NCBI RefSeq assembly: GCF_037113525.1
Contig: NZ_CP146963.1
Span: 558,001 to 622,000, forward strand
Reading direction: 5' to 3'
Source: Butyrivibrio fibrisolvens
Lineage (GTDB): Bacteria > Bacillota > Clostridia > Lachnospirales > Lachnospiraceae
DNA: 64,000 nt
Positions 54,806 through 63,853 of the stretch are shown piece by piece. Position numbers and translations under genes: made by a program. Below the pieces are notes generated by a model. The model was not told where the DNA came from. It did no database searches and saw only the letters and a list, made by a program, of their open reading frames with translations. How positions within the stretch are numbered: the first letter of the stretch is position 1; the number at the start of each line of letters is the position of its first letter.

Positions 54806-55612
54806 ATGATAGAACTATTTGAAAAAGATATACGAACTGCAGACAGAAAGTCTTCTAAAGGAAATCAGCTCAAATTTGAGAGAGATGGAATTTGGTATAA
54901 GGCAGATAATATGGGCTATGAGGGCCTTGCAGAGTGTGTTATATCAGCTCTTTTGAAAAAGTCATCTCTTGGAAATGAAGAGTTTGCAGAGTATGACTAT
55001 GAGATGATTGAGTATAACAAAGTTCAGTACAAAGGCTGTAAAAGTATTGATTTTACCAACAGGTGGAAGTTGATTACATTAGAAAGGTTATTTACTCAGA
55101 CCTATGGAACTTCATTAAACAGGATGATTTATTCTACAGCTGATCATACTGAGAGACTCAAACTTCTTGTTGATCAAACGGAAAGAATTACCGGAATCAC
55201 AGGCTTTGGCGTGTATATGAATAAACTTCTTACAGTCGATGCGCTGTTCTTAAATGAGGACAGGCATACCCATAATATTGCAGTACTGATGAATGATAAG
55301 AGACAATTTCGCCTATGTCCAATATTTGATAACGGTGGAGCTCTTTTGTCAGATACAAGTATGGATTACCCGTTGGGAAGAGATGTATTTGAATTGATTG
55401 AAAGAGCAAAGCCTAAAACTATATGCGATTCTTTTGAAGAGCAGATGCAAATTTCTGAGAAGCTATATGGAAATGGAATAAAAATTAACTATTCAGGTCA
55501 TGATATAGAGAGTGTTCTTCAAAAGGCTTCTAATTATAGCGAAGAGGAAAAAGAAAGAGTTTTCGAAATAATATCGCAGACAAGAAGGAAGTACGGCTAT
55601 CTGTTTAGATAG
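54806..55612 (+). CDS. Short HipA-like Ser/Thr kinase (toxin-like)
   Basis: A 268-residue protein matching only the C-terminal kinase lobe of HipA (full HipA is about 440). K32 and E39 in WYKADNMGYEGLAE are the ATP-binding pair, NEDRHTHN (150-157) holds the catalytic aspartate D152 and N157, and FDNGG (D175) is the DFG-like metal site. All are intact. It would phosphorylate an essential protein (in HipA, a tRNA synthetase) when released from its antitoxin. Target unknown. Confidence 0.78.
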   Translation: MIELFEKDIRTADRKSSKGNQLKFERDGIWYKADNMGYEGLAECVISALLKKSSLGNEEFAEYDYEMIEYNKVQYKGCKSIDFTNRWKLITLERLFTQTYGTSLNRMIYSTADHTERLKLLVDQTERITGITGFGVYMNKLLTVDALFLNEDRHTHNIAVLMNDKRQFRLCPIFDNGGALLSDTSMDYPLGRDVFELIERAKPKTICDSFEEQMQISEKLYGNGIKINYSGHDIESVLQKASNYSEEEKERVFEIISQTRRKYGYLFR

Positions 55613-55617
55613 ACTAA

Positions 55618-55653
55618 AAAGGCGTTTCGTAGCATAACCACGAAACGCCTTTA
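55618..55653. terminator. Terminator between convergent genes
   Basis: AAAGGCGTTTCGT / ACGAAACGCCTTT, 13-bp stem, 9-base loop, A-rich before and T/A-rich after on both strands. Confidence 0.88.
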
Positions 55654-55664
55654 ATAATATTCAA

Positions 55665-56318
55665 TTATGCCTGTTCAGATACCGGCTTCCAGTTTTCGAG
55701 GCCGTATTCTTTAGCTTTTTCGTCGAAGCCTTTAAGTACTGCGTCATAGGTCTTCTGGGAGATTTCAGGGAGTTTGCCGCCCCACATCTCTTCAGCCTGT
55801 TTGTAGCCTTTCAGGAATGCATCGCGCATACTTTCAAGCTTGTCAGGGTCGCCGCCTGTAAGAGCTGTAGCAAAGTCGAGAATTCTCTTGGAAGTCTCTT
55901 CAACGCTCCAATAGCCGCCCTCTGCGATATCAGCCTGAGCTTGTGCCTTGGTAGCAGGATCAACTGTATAATCGCCGCTTGCAAGGAATTTCCAGATACT
56001 GTCAGAATCACTGCCGAATACAGACTTGGCATAAGCGCCTGTCTGTTTGTCCATCATCTTCTGGACGATACTTATAAGATTCTGTTTCTGAGCTTCCTGA
56101 TCAGCCTTTAGCTGCTGAACAAGAGCTGTGTTCTGGGTATAGGTTTTCTTAGAAGCTTTTTGGGTTTTGACATCATCTGATTTCTCGTATACAACACCAC
56201 TGTTTTCGCTAGCAGATTTAACTTCCTTGGAAGTTTCTTCTTTTTTAGCTGGAGCAGCGGCTGGCTGATAAGAACTTTGAACTACAGACGATACATTGTT
56301 AATAGCATCAACACTCAT
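55665..56318 (-). CDS. Hypothetical protein, DUF5610-like C-terminal domain
   Basis: A 217-residue soluble protein. Start 56318 follows AGGAG by 9 bases. Residues about 1-60 are disordered and Lys/Ser/Ala-rich; a helical domain (about 85-215) has the motif SKRILDFATALTGGDPDKLE and KGYKQAEEMWGGKLPEISQKTYDAV. Similar sequences from memory appear in flagellar or surface-related contexts as DUF5610; no flagellar gene is nearby. Function unknown. Confidence 0.6.
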   Translation of the reverse strand: MSVDAINNVSSVVQSSYQPAAAPAKKEETSKEVKSASENSGVVYEKSDDVKTQKASKKTYTQNTALVQQLKADQEAQKQNLISIVQKMMDKQTGAYAKSVFGSDSDSIWKFLASGDYTVDPATKAQAQADIAEGGYWSVEETSKRILDFATALTGGDPDKLESMRDAFLKGYKQAEEMWGGKLPEISQKTYDAVLKGFDEKAKEYGLENWKPVSEQA

Positions 56319-56671
56319 AATTGGACTCCTTTCCACGAACTCATTGCACCTGCCTGTGCGTTACGAGTGCGTTTTTAGATAATACTTCTATCCTCTTTTG
56401 CAGCTGTTCCTTCGGCATAGAGCGGACTGCTAAAAAAGGTTATACTCCTACATTCTTGTTATCGGATACAATTGACTAAAACTTAATAGCCAGGGAGAAG
56501 GATTTTATAAAAAATATGTAATGATAGGTATTCGAAGCCAGGTATTATAAAAAACTTGGCAGAACAGATGTTTTAGTGCAAAATAAATGCGGTATAATTG
56601 ATGTTAGATAAAATATTGCTATTAAGACGAGCACACGTTTTACAAATAATCCCAAGTGAAAGTGAGAAAAT

Positions 56672-57538
56672 ATGATCACAAGAAAAGCATATGCAAAGAT
56701 AAATTTAGGTCTTGATGTTACAGGAAGAAGAGATGATGGATATCACATCGTTCGCATGATAATGCAGAATGTTGATATTTACGATACCCTTACATTTGAA
56801 AAAAATGACCTTGGCAAAATTAGACTTACAGCTAATAAAGACACAATCCCAACAGATGAGCACAATCTTATCTATAAGGTATGTGCCCTTTTGATGGAGA
56901 AATATGATATCAAAGACGGCGTAGATGTACACCTTGAAAAAAGAATCCCCGTTGCAGCAGGCATGGCCGGCGGAAGTACAGACGGGGCAGCAGCTTTCTA
57001 TGGTATGAAGGAACTTTTTGATCTTCCTATTACCCAGGAAGAGATGTGCGAGATGGCTGTAAAGCTGGGCGCAGATATTCCATATTGCATCATGGGAGGG
57101 ACCATGCTCTCTGAAGGTATCGGAGAAGTTCTTACAGCTCTTCCTGATATGCCTGATTGCTACATCCTTGTAGGTAAGCCGGATATTAACGTATCAACCG
57201 GTTGGGTATATACAGAGCTTGACAGCAAAGAGATAGAATTCCATCCGGACATAGACGGAATGTGCGATGCTATAGGAAGTGGCGATCTTGGCGGCGTATG
57301 CCAGCGACTTTCCAATGTACTTGAACCTGTTACTAAGAGCAAATATGACATTATAGGCAAGATCGAAGCACTTATGGAAGATGGCGGCGCAGTCAGATCC
57401 ATTATGACAGGAAGCGGCCCTACAGTATTTGGAATCTTCGATGATGAAGATAAGCTAAAAAAGGCTTATGACAAGGTTAAAGAAAGCGGCTATTGCCCTG
57501 AACTGTTCATGTCAAAGCCGGTAAATCCTAAATACTAA
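56672..57538 (+). CDS. ispE: 4-diphosphocytidyl-2-C-methylerythritol kinase
   Basis: A 288-residue GHMP kinase of the methylerythritol (MEP) isoprenoid pathway. AYAKINLGLDVTGRRDDGYH near the N-terminus, PVAAGMAGGSTDGAAAF (ATP loop) and MTGSGPTVFGIF are the three family motifs. The C-terminus CPELFMSKPVN is repeated at the end of the truncated esterase near 63600. A modest ribosome site (AAGTGA) precedes it. Confidence 0.96.
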   Translation: MITRKAYAKINLGLDVTGRRDDGYHIVRMIMQNVDIYDTLTFEKNDLGKIRLTANKDTIPTDEHNLIYKVCALLMEKYDIKDGVDVHLEKRIPVAAGMAGGSTDGAAAFYGMKELFDLPITQEEMCEMAVKLGADIPYCIMGGTMLSEGIGEVLTALPDMPDCYILVGKPDINVSTGWVYTELDSKEIEFHPDIDGMCDAIGSGDLGGVCQRLSNVLEPVTKSKYDIIGKIEALMEDGGAVRSIMTGSGPTVFGIFDDEDKLKKAYDKVKESGYCPELFMSKPVNPKY

Positions 57539-57551
57539 TACTTATAAACTC

Positions 57552-57616
57552 AAACTACCCACTTGCACGGACCTGTAAAGACTTTGTGAATGCCGGTCTG
57601 TCCAAGTGGGTAGTTT
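57552..57616 (+). terminator. Terminator of ispE
   Basis: AAACTACCCACTTG / CAAGTGGGTAGTTT, 14-bp perfect outer stem with an inner GGACC/GGTCT pairing. Confidence 0.8.
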
Positions 57617-57642
57617 GGGTTATTGGTCTAAAGCCAGTATAC

Positions 57643-57678
57643 TGACTCATTCATATTTGATCAAATCTGAATGAGTCA
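57643..57678. repeat. TTTGATCAAA dyad, copy 2
   Basis: TGACTCATTCA / TGAATGAGTCA flank ATTTGATCAAAT: a 36-bp near-perfect palindrome, 15 bases before the 3' end of the GH2 gene. It shares the 21-base core with 27473-27493. Confidence 0.55.
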
Positions 57679-57692
57679 GCATTCTAAGAATC

Positions 57693-60600
57693 TTAGCTTA
57701 CTGTAAATAATCCATTAAACATTTCGGGCGTTATCTTATTGGCATTTTCATGCTTGGAAGTGTCCTTTACATAACTTAATAAGCTTTTATGAAGGGCGTA
57801 TGCTTCCTTTACATTAGAAGTTATAAGCCTTGGAATATCGGAGGTGCAGACGAGTATATAAGAGTCTGTGCCTTCTATTTGTATCTCGTATAATAGTCCT
57901 AAGCGGTGACTTCTGCTGGCATTGTCTATAGTAGCGACTATAGGTTCTATGCTTGTATCATCAAGAATAGTAGATCTTGACGCTGTCACGATCTCATACC
58001 AGTTAGGCTCAGAGTAGGTACGTGTGTTAAATGTTTTAAGGGCAGGGCTTGCATCATCTATGGACAGGCCAAGTGTTCCTACAGCTACGGGTTTATTCAT
58101 GCTCTCTGAGATACTCTTGAACATAGGATAGCACCAAAAGTCAGTGCAGTATGTACCGGCAATTGAATTGGTATTCTCCTTATCCTTTAGATATAGAAGG
58201 ACATTGTGACCTTCTTGTACCTTACTGATAGCAGTGGCGGTGCTGGTTGTAACATATGGGTCATCTGCAAAATCTGTGGCAGCAGATGATATGACGTTTT
58301 CAGGTATCTTTGGATATGAATAGAGCGTATATGTATTAGTAGCAAGTATATTATTACTATTACTACAACTTGAGCTATCTATAAGATATAGTTTGAGTTC
58401 ATATCTTTTAGGAGTAGAGCTTTCAGGGAAGTTCAGCGTGACTTCCGGAAGTGTGATCCTTCCCTGTGAATCAATATGCGGAATCTCAACAATACTACTG
58501 TCAATAATTGTGCTGTCAATAATAGAACTGTCGATAATAGTGTTGTTAATAATAGTACTATTATTGATAGTATTGTTAACAATAGCACTGTCAGAAGTAG
58601 TATTATCAATAGTCTTAGTATTTGTTTCGCTTTCATTAGGACAGGATATGAGTAATACTTTGAGCATCATATCAGGATGTATGTTCTTATCATAATAGGC
58701 TATCATCGGCTCAAAGGTGAAGCTTTCACCGGGGGTATGGATATAGCTTCTAAACCTTGCCATCACTACGATATCGTCCCATGACTGTCTGAACTGTTCA
58801 GGGGATATAAGGCCTTTATTTTCCATAAGAGAATTAAGGATTCCTATAAGGGCTGTTCCCTGTCCCGCATAGTCCTGAAGATCCAGAAGCTGGGTTCCAG
58901 CAAGGTATCTGGATGCGAGTGCGTCCTCCATCTCATGCTTATAACATTGCATAGCAAGTGCTCCGGAATTTTTGAAAAACTTCCCGGCATTTGAAAAAAG
59001 CCCCATCCTAATGGCATTATCTTTGAGAGCGGCGATATTGTAGGCTTTGAGAACTCCTGTGTAGTGATCTATCTCATCGTAGTCAGGATAGGTCTCGAAC
59101 TGACCTGTTTCATGGGAAATGACAGGTATGTGAGGGATCAGTTCCTCCTTTGATGTAAGAGCAACTTCCTTGACAGTAGTACCAAACTGGATGGTGGTTG
59201 TAGATGCAGGTTCTGAAATATCAGATTTACCAGTTTCATTGTTTATATTATTTTGTTCCGTGATAAGATCAGGTCTTATATTGGCATCATAAGTATAGTC
59301 TGCTCTTGGAGGCATAATCTGGATATGTCCAGAAGGCCCGTCGCACAGGGCATAGGAACCTCGTATGAGCCTGTCTGTGGAGAAGCGTACTCCTACAAAG
59401 AAGTCATCTTCCGGCTGGATGTTGGGGGAGAACTGGAATGTATTGGAGCCCTGAGTATACAGAAGGTCTGGATTGATCATCTTAAATCCTGCAAGGAGCT
59501 TACCAAGAGCCTTGGGATTACCCCAAAGTTCGTTGCCACATCCAAACATGCAAAAAGAAGGGTGGGACGCAAATAAAGATATCATGCGATATCCTTCCAT
59601 AGTAAGGTACTGCTGCATTGTAGCATCATATCCCTCTTCATCTTCCATGAGCCAGGAACCCCATATCTCCATCTCACTCTGTATTACGATTCCAAGAAGA
59701 TCGGCAGCAAGAAAGGCTGCATCAGGCGGTGTACAAGAATGGAATCTATAATGATTGATCCCCCACCTTCTTGATATCATCATGTCATATAGCCATCCAC
59801 ATGCGTTCATAGGAGCAAAACCTGTCATAGGAAAGAGAAGACCGCAGTGTCTTCCTCTTAGGAAAATAGGACGGTTGTTTAACAGAAGATCATTGCCATC
59901 TGCTCTCAAATTTCTAAGTCCACATACAGCTTTGGTGCTGTCAAGGACAGATCCGCTTTCATCGCATAGATCTATATCAAAAACATACAGGTAAGGAGTG
60001 AATGTATCCCATTCAAATACACCCTTATCTGAAGCAGTAAGGTCAAGCTCATAGGTAAAAGAACATATGTTAATATCTGAGCAATTATCAGAAATACCAT
60101 CATGGGTATTACCAGAGTAATTATCAGAAGTACTATCATTGTTATTATCTGAATCAGTTTTTATATAGCTGGTATTTGCATATTTGGCATTTATATACTT
60201 AGTATCTACATGGCCAAAAAATTTAGAATCAATACAGGAAGACTCTGTAAATTCCTGAGGCTTAATAATATCTTCTGTTATCTCAATATATTCTTTTAAT
60301 ATATCATAATCAGTTCCCTTGGCGGCAATGCTTATATCATCTCTGAACTTCTTAAACTCCGATGGATCAGCATCTTTATTTAGATACTTGTCCAGAAGCT
60401 TACATAAAGAAGTGCGGACTTTGATATTAACCTTATCAGAAGGGCAGTTTTTAGCTACACCTATGGTAAGATATGCTGACTTCTTGTCATAGTCAGCTTT
60501 TACGCTTGCAGATACGATATGAGCCTTATTGGTGCACTTAATATACACATCTCCAAGGATACCGCTCCAGTTGGTCTGTGTATCTTTGGATGTCAGGTGC

Positions 60601-60986
60601 CCGCCTGGGCATGGATAGTTCTTGTTATCTATTTCTATCTGTATGAGGGTATCTTCTCTCGTGAGATATGAAGTGATGTTATATACGTGAGGTGCTATAA
60701 GAGAGTCGCGCCTTCCGACAGGCTGTCCGTCTATATAGAGCTTGGTGATACGGCTCCTTTCTATACTAAGAATATATGAATCATATCCTTGTGGTATAGT
60801 CATCTGCCTGCTTAGCATTACTACGCCGCTGTATTCATGCTCATCTGTAAGATTACCTGTATCACGCCCTTGTGTATGCGGCGCTATTTTTGATGCCTGA
60901 ATTGTCCCCGGAACAGACAGATTGGATGAAGGAATATCTGTTCCTTCAAAAGAGCAGTTAAAGCTGCCATTTAACGATATTATCAT
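57693..60986 (-). CDS. Large GH2-like glycoside hydrolase with low-complexity insertions
   Basis: A 1097-residue cytoplasmic enzyme (no signal peptide; GGGGAG site upstream). A sugar-binding jelly roll (about 1-150) and an Ig-like region precede a TIM barrel with acid/base E486 in CGNELWG and presumed nucleophile E626 in SHETGQFE. Two low-complexity insertions interrupt it: about 270-310 (Asp/Asn/Ser/Tyr) and 800-840, where (S/T)(S/T)II(N/D) recurs seven times, encoded by a 15-base tandem repeat (58488-58595). Glycosidic specificity (beta-galactosidase or beta-glucuronidase type) cannot be told. Confidence 0.8.
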   Translation of the reverse strand: MIISLNGSFNCSFEGTDIPSSNLSVPGTIQASKIAPHTQGRDTGNLTDEHEYSGVVMLSRQMTIPQGYDSYILSIERSRITKLYIDGQPVGRRDSLIAPHVYNITSYLTREDTLIQIEIDNKNYPCPGGHLTSKDTQTNWSGILGDVYIKCTNKAHIVSASVKADYDKKSAYLTIGVAKNCPSDKVNIKVRTSLCKLLDKYLNKDADPSEFKKFRDDISIAAKGTDYDILKEYIEITEDIIKPQEFTESSCIDSKFFGHVDTKYINAKYANTSYIKTDSDNNNDSTSDNYSGNTHDGISDNCSDINICSFTYELDLTASDKGVFEWDTFTPYLYVFDIDLCDESGSVLDSTKAVCGLRNLRADGNDLLLNNRPIFLRGRHCGLLFPMTGFAPMNACGWLYDMMISRRWGINHYRFHSCTPPDAAFLAADLLGIVIQSEMEIWGSWLMEDEEGYDATMQQYLTMEGYRMISLFASHPSFCMFGCGNELWGNPKALGKLLAGFKMINPDLLYTQGSNTFQFSPNIQPEDDFFVGVRFSTDRLIRGSYALCDGPSGHIQIMPPRADYTYDANIRPDLITEQNNINNETGKSDISEPASTTTIQFGTTVKEVALTSKEELIPHIPVISHETGQFETYPDYDEIDHYTGVLKAYNIAALKDNAIRMGLFSNAGKFFKNSGALAMQCYKHEMEDALASRYLAGTQLLDLQDYAGQGTALIGILNSLMENKGLISPEQFRQSWDDIVVMARFRSYIHTPGESFTFEPMIAYYDKNIHPDMMLKVLLISCPNESETNTKTIDNTTSDSAIVNNTINNSTIINNTIIDSSIIDSTIIDSSIVEIPHIDSQGRITLPEVTLNFPESSTPKRYELKLYLIDSSSCSNSNNILATNTYTLYSYPKIPENVISSAATDFADDPYVTTSTATAISKVQEGHNVLLYLKDKENTNSIAGTYCTDFWCYPMFKSISESMNKPVAVGTLGLSIDDASPALKTFNTRTYSEPNWYEIVTASRSTILDDTSIEPIVATIDNASRSHRLGLLYEIQIEGTDSYILVCTSDIPRLITSNVKEAYALHKSLLSYVKDTSKHENANKITPEMFNGLFTVS

Positions 60987-61203
60987 GTTAATGCTCCCCC
61001 TGAATGCAATTAGTCTTTGTATGCTGTACCCGCTTCATTTATAATATCATCATGATGTTTAACACGCCATGAGTAAGAAATCCCCCACCTCTATAGGTGG
61101 CGGGATGAATTGCGATAAACACGGCATTTCTTGATTTTTGTATCTGATGATATTATAATCTAATCGTAAATCAGTCGTATGTATAATAAAGGTTATAAAT
61201 GTT

Positions 61204-61620
61204 ATGAAATTAGATAATAATAATCATTCAGTGTTCATGTTGCATTATCACCTTATCATGTGCGTAAAGTTCCGCAACAAGGTGATAGATGACAAAATCT
61301 CAAGCCGTCTCAAAGAGATTTTTGAGAAGATTGCCCCTACGTATAACATTACGTTAGAGGAATGGAATCATGATATTGACCATGTACATATCCTGTTCCG
61401 AGGACAACCTAACACAGAGATAAGTAAATTTATTAATGCGTATAAATCTGCAAGCAGCAGACTTATCAAGAAAGAGTTTCCTCAGATACGTAAATCTCTT
61501 TGGAAAGAGATGTTCTGGTCACAGAGTTTTTGTCTGCTGACCACAGGCGGTGCTACCGTAGATATTATCAAGCAATATATACAATCCCAAGGTAAGAAAG
61601 ATGACAAACAGAGCCATTAA
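61204..61620 (+). CDS. tnpA: IS200/IS605 transposase TnpA (Y1 HUH)
   Basis: A 138-residue single-strand transposase. HUH motif H60-V-H62 (IDHVHILF) and the catalytic tyrosine Y125 in IIKQYIQSQG are intact, with the family length. It cuts and joins single-stranded ends at hairpins. tnpB starts inside its last 20 bases. Confidence 0.93.
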   Translation: MKLDNNNHSVFMLHYHLIMCVKFRNKVIDDKISSRLKEIFEKIAPTYNITLEEWNHDIDHVHILFRGQPNTEISKFINAYKSASSRLIKKEFPQIRKSLWKEMFWSQSFCLLTTGGATVDIIKQYIQSQGKKDDKQSH

Positions 61621-62746
61621 GTATAGAGCATATCCTACAACTGAACAAAGTGTTATGTTTGCCAAGACCTTCGGCTGTTGCCGCAAGGTCTATAATCTTA
61701 TGCTTTCCGATAAAATTGAGAGCTACAAGTCTACAGGCAAGTTTGTTACTGTAACACCTGCCAAATACAAAAAGGATTATCTATATCTCAAGGAAGTAGA
61801 CAGTCTTGCTTTAGCGAATGTACAACTAAACTTACAAAGCGCTTTCAAGAACCGCTTTAGCAAATCCCATAAGAAAAACAACGGATTTCCTAAATTCAAA
61901 TCTGCAAAACGCAGCCGTAAGTCATATACTACAAACAATCAGCATGGTACTGTTGCCATTACTGATAACAGCATTAGACTTCCTAAAATCGGTCATGTGA
62001 AGACAGTTATCCATCGTAAGCCTAATGATAGCTGGATAGTCAAATCAGCTACTGTATCACAGGAATCTGATGGAAAGTTCTATATTTCCGTATTGTTTGA
62101 GATTGCAGATAGTAAAAATACCTATGTAGCAGACACGAATAACTGTATTGGTCTAGATTATGCTTCTGACGGCTTGTATGTAGATAATAATGGTAACGTT
62201 GGTACAAATCACAAATACTATCGTGAAAGCCATGATAAGCTTGCTAAATCACAACGTAGGCTGTCACGTATGCAAGGCTCTAAAAAGCATGAAATCAAAT
62301 CCAATAATTACCTAAAGCAACTCCGTAAAGTAAACAAAATACATAGACATATCGCTAATCAGAGATTAGATAATCTGCATAAAATATCTACTGAGATAGC
62401 CAATCAGTACGATGTTGTATGCGTAGAATCTCTGAACATGAAATCTATGTCAAATAAAGGTTTTGGTAATGGCAAAGCTACTCTTGATAATGGATACGGT
62501 ATGTTTCTGTCAATGCTTGAATATAAGTTATCAGAAAGAAACAAATATCTTGTAAAAGTAGATAAGTGGTTTCCATCATCACAGATATGTCATTGTTGTG
62601 GAAAGATACATCCTGAGATGAAAAATCTCACAATTCGTACAATGAAATGTGATTGCGGTCTTACAATAAGCCGTGACCAGAACGCTGCTATTAATATCTT
62701 ACGTGAGGGATTACGTATACTAAACGAATCTTTTGCAGTAGCTTAA
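61601..62746 (+). CDS. tnpB: TnpB RNA-guided nuclease (IS605)
   Basis: A 381-residue TnpB of the OrfB family. RuvC catalytic residues D186 (GLDYASD), E276 (VCVESLNM) and D359 (ISRDQNAAINIL) are intact, and a zinc finger lies at C330/C333 and C350/C352 (MKCDCG). It is the ancestor-type nuclease of Cas12 that uses the right-end RNA of the element. The downstream region 62747-62902 holds the expected guide RNA scaffold. Confidence 0.93.
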   Translation: MTNRAIKYRAYPTTEQSVMFAKTFGCCRKVYNLMLSDKIESYKSTGKFVTVTPAKYKKDYLYLKEVDSLALANVQLNLQSAFKNRFSKSHKKNNGFPKFKSAKRSRKSYTTNNQHGTVAITDNSIRLPKIGHVKTVIHRKPNDSWIVKSATVSQESDGKFYISVLFEIADSKNTYVADTNNCIGLDYASDGLYVDNNGNVGTNHKYYRESHDKLAKSQRRLSRMQGSKKHEIKSNNYLKQLRKVNKIHRHIANQRLDNLHKISTEIANQYDVVCVESLNMKSMSNKGFGNGKATLDNGYGMFLSMLEYKLSERNKYLVKVDKWFPSSQICHCCGKIHPEMKNLTIRTMKCDCGLTISRDQNAAINILREGLRILNESFAVA

Positions 62747-62749
62747 AAA

Positions 62750-62920
62750 TTAAATATACAGTAGGGATGGAATAGCCCTAACTTATACGCCTGTGGACAT
62801 TGTGTAAGACATTGAGTTGCGTATCATCGTAGCCAATGCAGTAGTGGTTGAAGCAGGAAGCTCCGACTTCAAATGCGTAGCATTAAGTCGGAGTAGTTCA
62901 CGATACTATTACTAATAATC
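62750..62920 (+). ncRNA. Candidate omega RNA (reRNA) of TnpB
   Basis: From the end of tnpB to the right end of the element. It includes the CTCCGACTT/AAGTCGGAG stem (62861-62893) and ends in GTAGTTCAC. The guide would be the flank after 62901, starting GATACTATTACTAATA. Boundaries are inferred from other IS605 elements. Confidence 0.55.
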
Positions 62921-62984
62921 CTTTGTACTTAGCAAGAATGACCATTTATGTTAGTGCGGTCATAATATATGCAATATATTAAAA

Positions 62985-63023
62985 CTTCCCACTTTGGCGA
63001 TACTGCATCGTCCTAGTGGGAAG
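62985..63023 (+). other. Hairpin before truncated esterase gene
   Basis: CTTCCCACT / AGTGGGAAG, 9-bp stem, 21-base loop. It may be a terminator for a read-through transcript from the IS. Confidence 0.45.
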
Positions 63024-63051
63024 TGACATGATTTAAACTCGGGAGGAACTT

Positions 63052-63627
63052 ATGGTAGCAAATGAAAACTGGGAAAATGTAAGGATACTTGGAAGGACCC
63101 CTGTAACAGATACAGGGCTTGATCTTATCTGGTCAGGAAGCGGCGTCGAATTTATATTTAGAGGTTTAGAGCTTGGAATCAAGATAACAGGAGGAGATTC
63201 TGTCTATCAGCCGTGGATAAGCCTTCTTGTTGACGGAGCATGGATCATGCATATGCCTGTTCAGGAAGGTACCAATAAAGTTATGATGCTCAAAGGACTT
63301 GATCCAAGCACAGCTCACAACATAAGAATAGTCAAAGATACACAGGCAATGCCTGATGATAAAGATTCATTTGTTATTTTAAATTCACTTGTATACGAGG
63401 GTGAAATAAGTAAGACTCCTGATTACAGGTACAGGATCGAGTTTGTAGGAGACAGTATAACAAGCGGCGAAGGTCTTCTTGGAGCACATGATGCCATGGA
63501 CTGGATAAGTCCTTATTTTAGCGTAGAGAATCACTACGGCGTGATGACGGCGCAGGCTCTTAATGCTGAGTACAGGCTTATATCCTGTCCTGAACTTTTC
63601 ATGTCAAAGCCTGTTAATCATGCTTAA
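63052..63627 (+). pseudogene. Truncated CE2-like SGNH esterase with an IspE-like tail
   Basis: A 191-residue remnant. Residues 1-115 resemble the CE2 N-terminal jelly roll; FVGDSITSGEG holds the nucleophile serine, but the family continues well beyond residue 180 with the Asn and Asp-x-x-His blocks, all missing here. The last ~11 residues CPELFMSKPVN are the same as the end of the IspE protein at 57538, in a DNA segment that matches with few differences. It therefore looks like a recombination junction. Catalytically inactive by lack of the histidine. Ribosome site GGAGGAA. Confidence 0.75.
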
Positions 63628-63734
63628 TATAATAGTATCTAGTTAAATTATGACATTTGGAAATAGTTGAATGTGGCTGCAAGCTTAGAAAATATTTATG
63701 GCTTGTAGCTTTTCTTTATAATATTAAATAATCA

Positions 63735-63778
63735 AAAATAAGGCATTCTATGAAAATGTAAATCATAGAACACCTTAC
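63735..63778 (-). terminator. Terminator for the gene entering from the right
   Basis: AAGG-CA-TTCTATGA / TCATAGAA-CA-CCTTA, 14-bp stem with two mismatches or G-U, followed on the minus strand by ATTTTTGATT. The gap 63628-63735 and 63779-63853 holds nothing else. Confidence 0.7.
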
Positions 63779-63853
63779 CTTTAAATAAACAAGAAAAGAT
63801 ACCTGTACATTATGCTTTAATGGTTGATGAATTTTGTAACAGTATTAAAATAA

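Larger units (their letters stand above)
61060..62902 (+). mobile_element. IS200/IS605-family insertion sequence (tnpA + tnpB)
   Basis: A complete element. On the left, hairpin CCC-C-CCACCT / AGGTGG-C-GGG (61082-61104). tnpA and tnpB follow in the same direction. On the right, CTCCGACTT/AAGTCGGAG (62861-62893) and the terminal GTAGTTCAC (62893-62901). Like other IS200/IS605, no terminal inverted repeats or target duplication are expected. The exact left edge is not visible. A 13-bp inverted pair TATAATATCATCA (61040-61052) / TGATGATATTATA (61145-61157) encloses the left hairpin. Confidence 0.85.
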
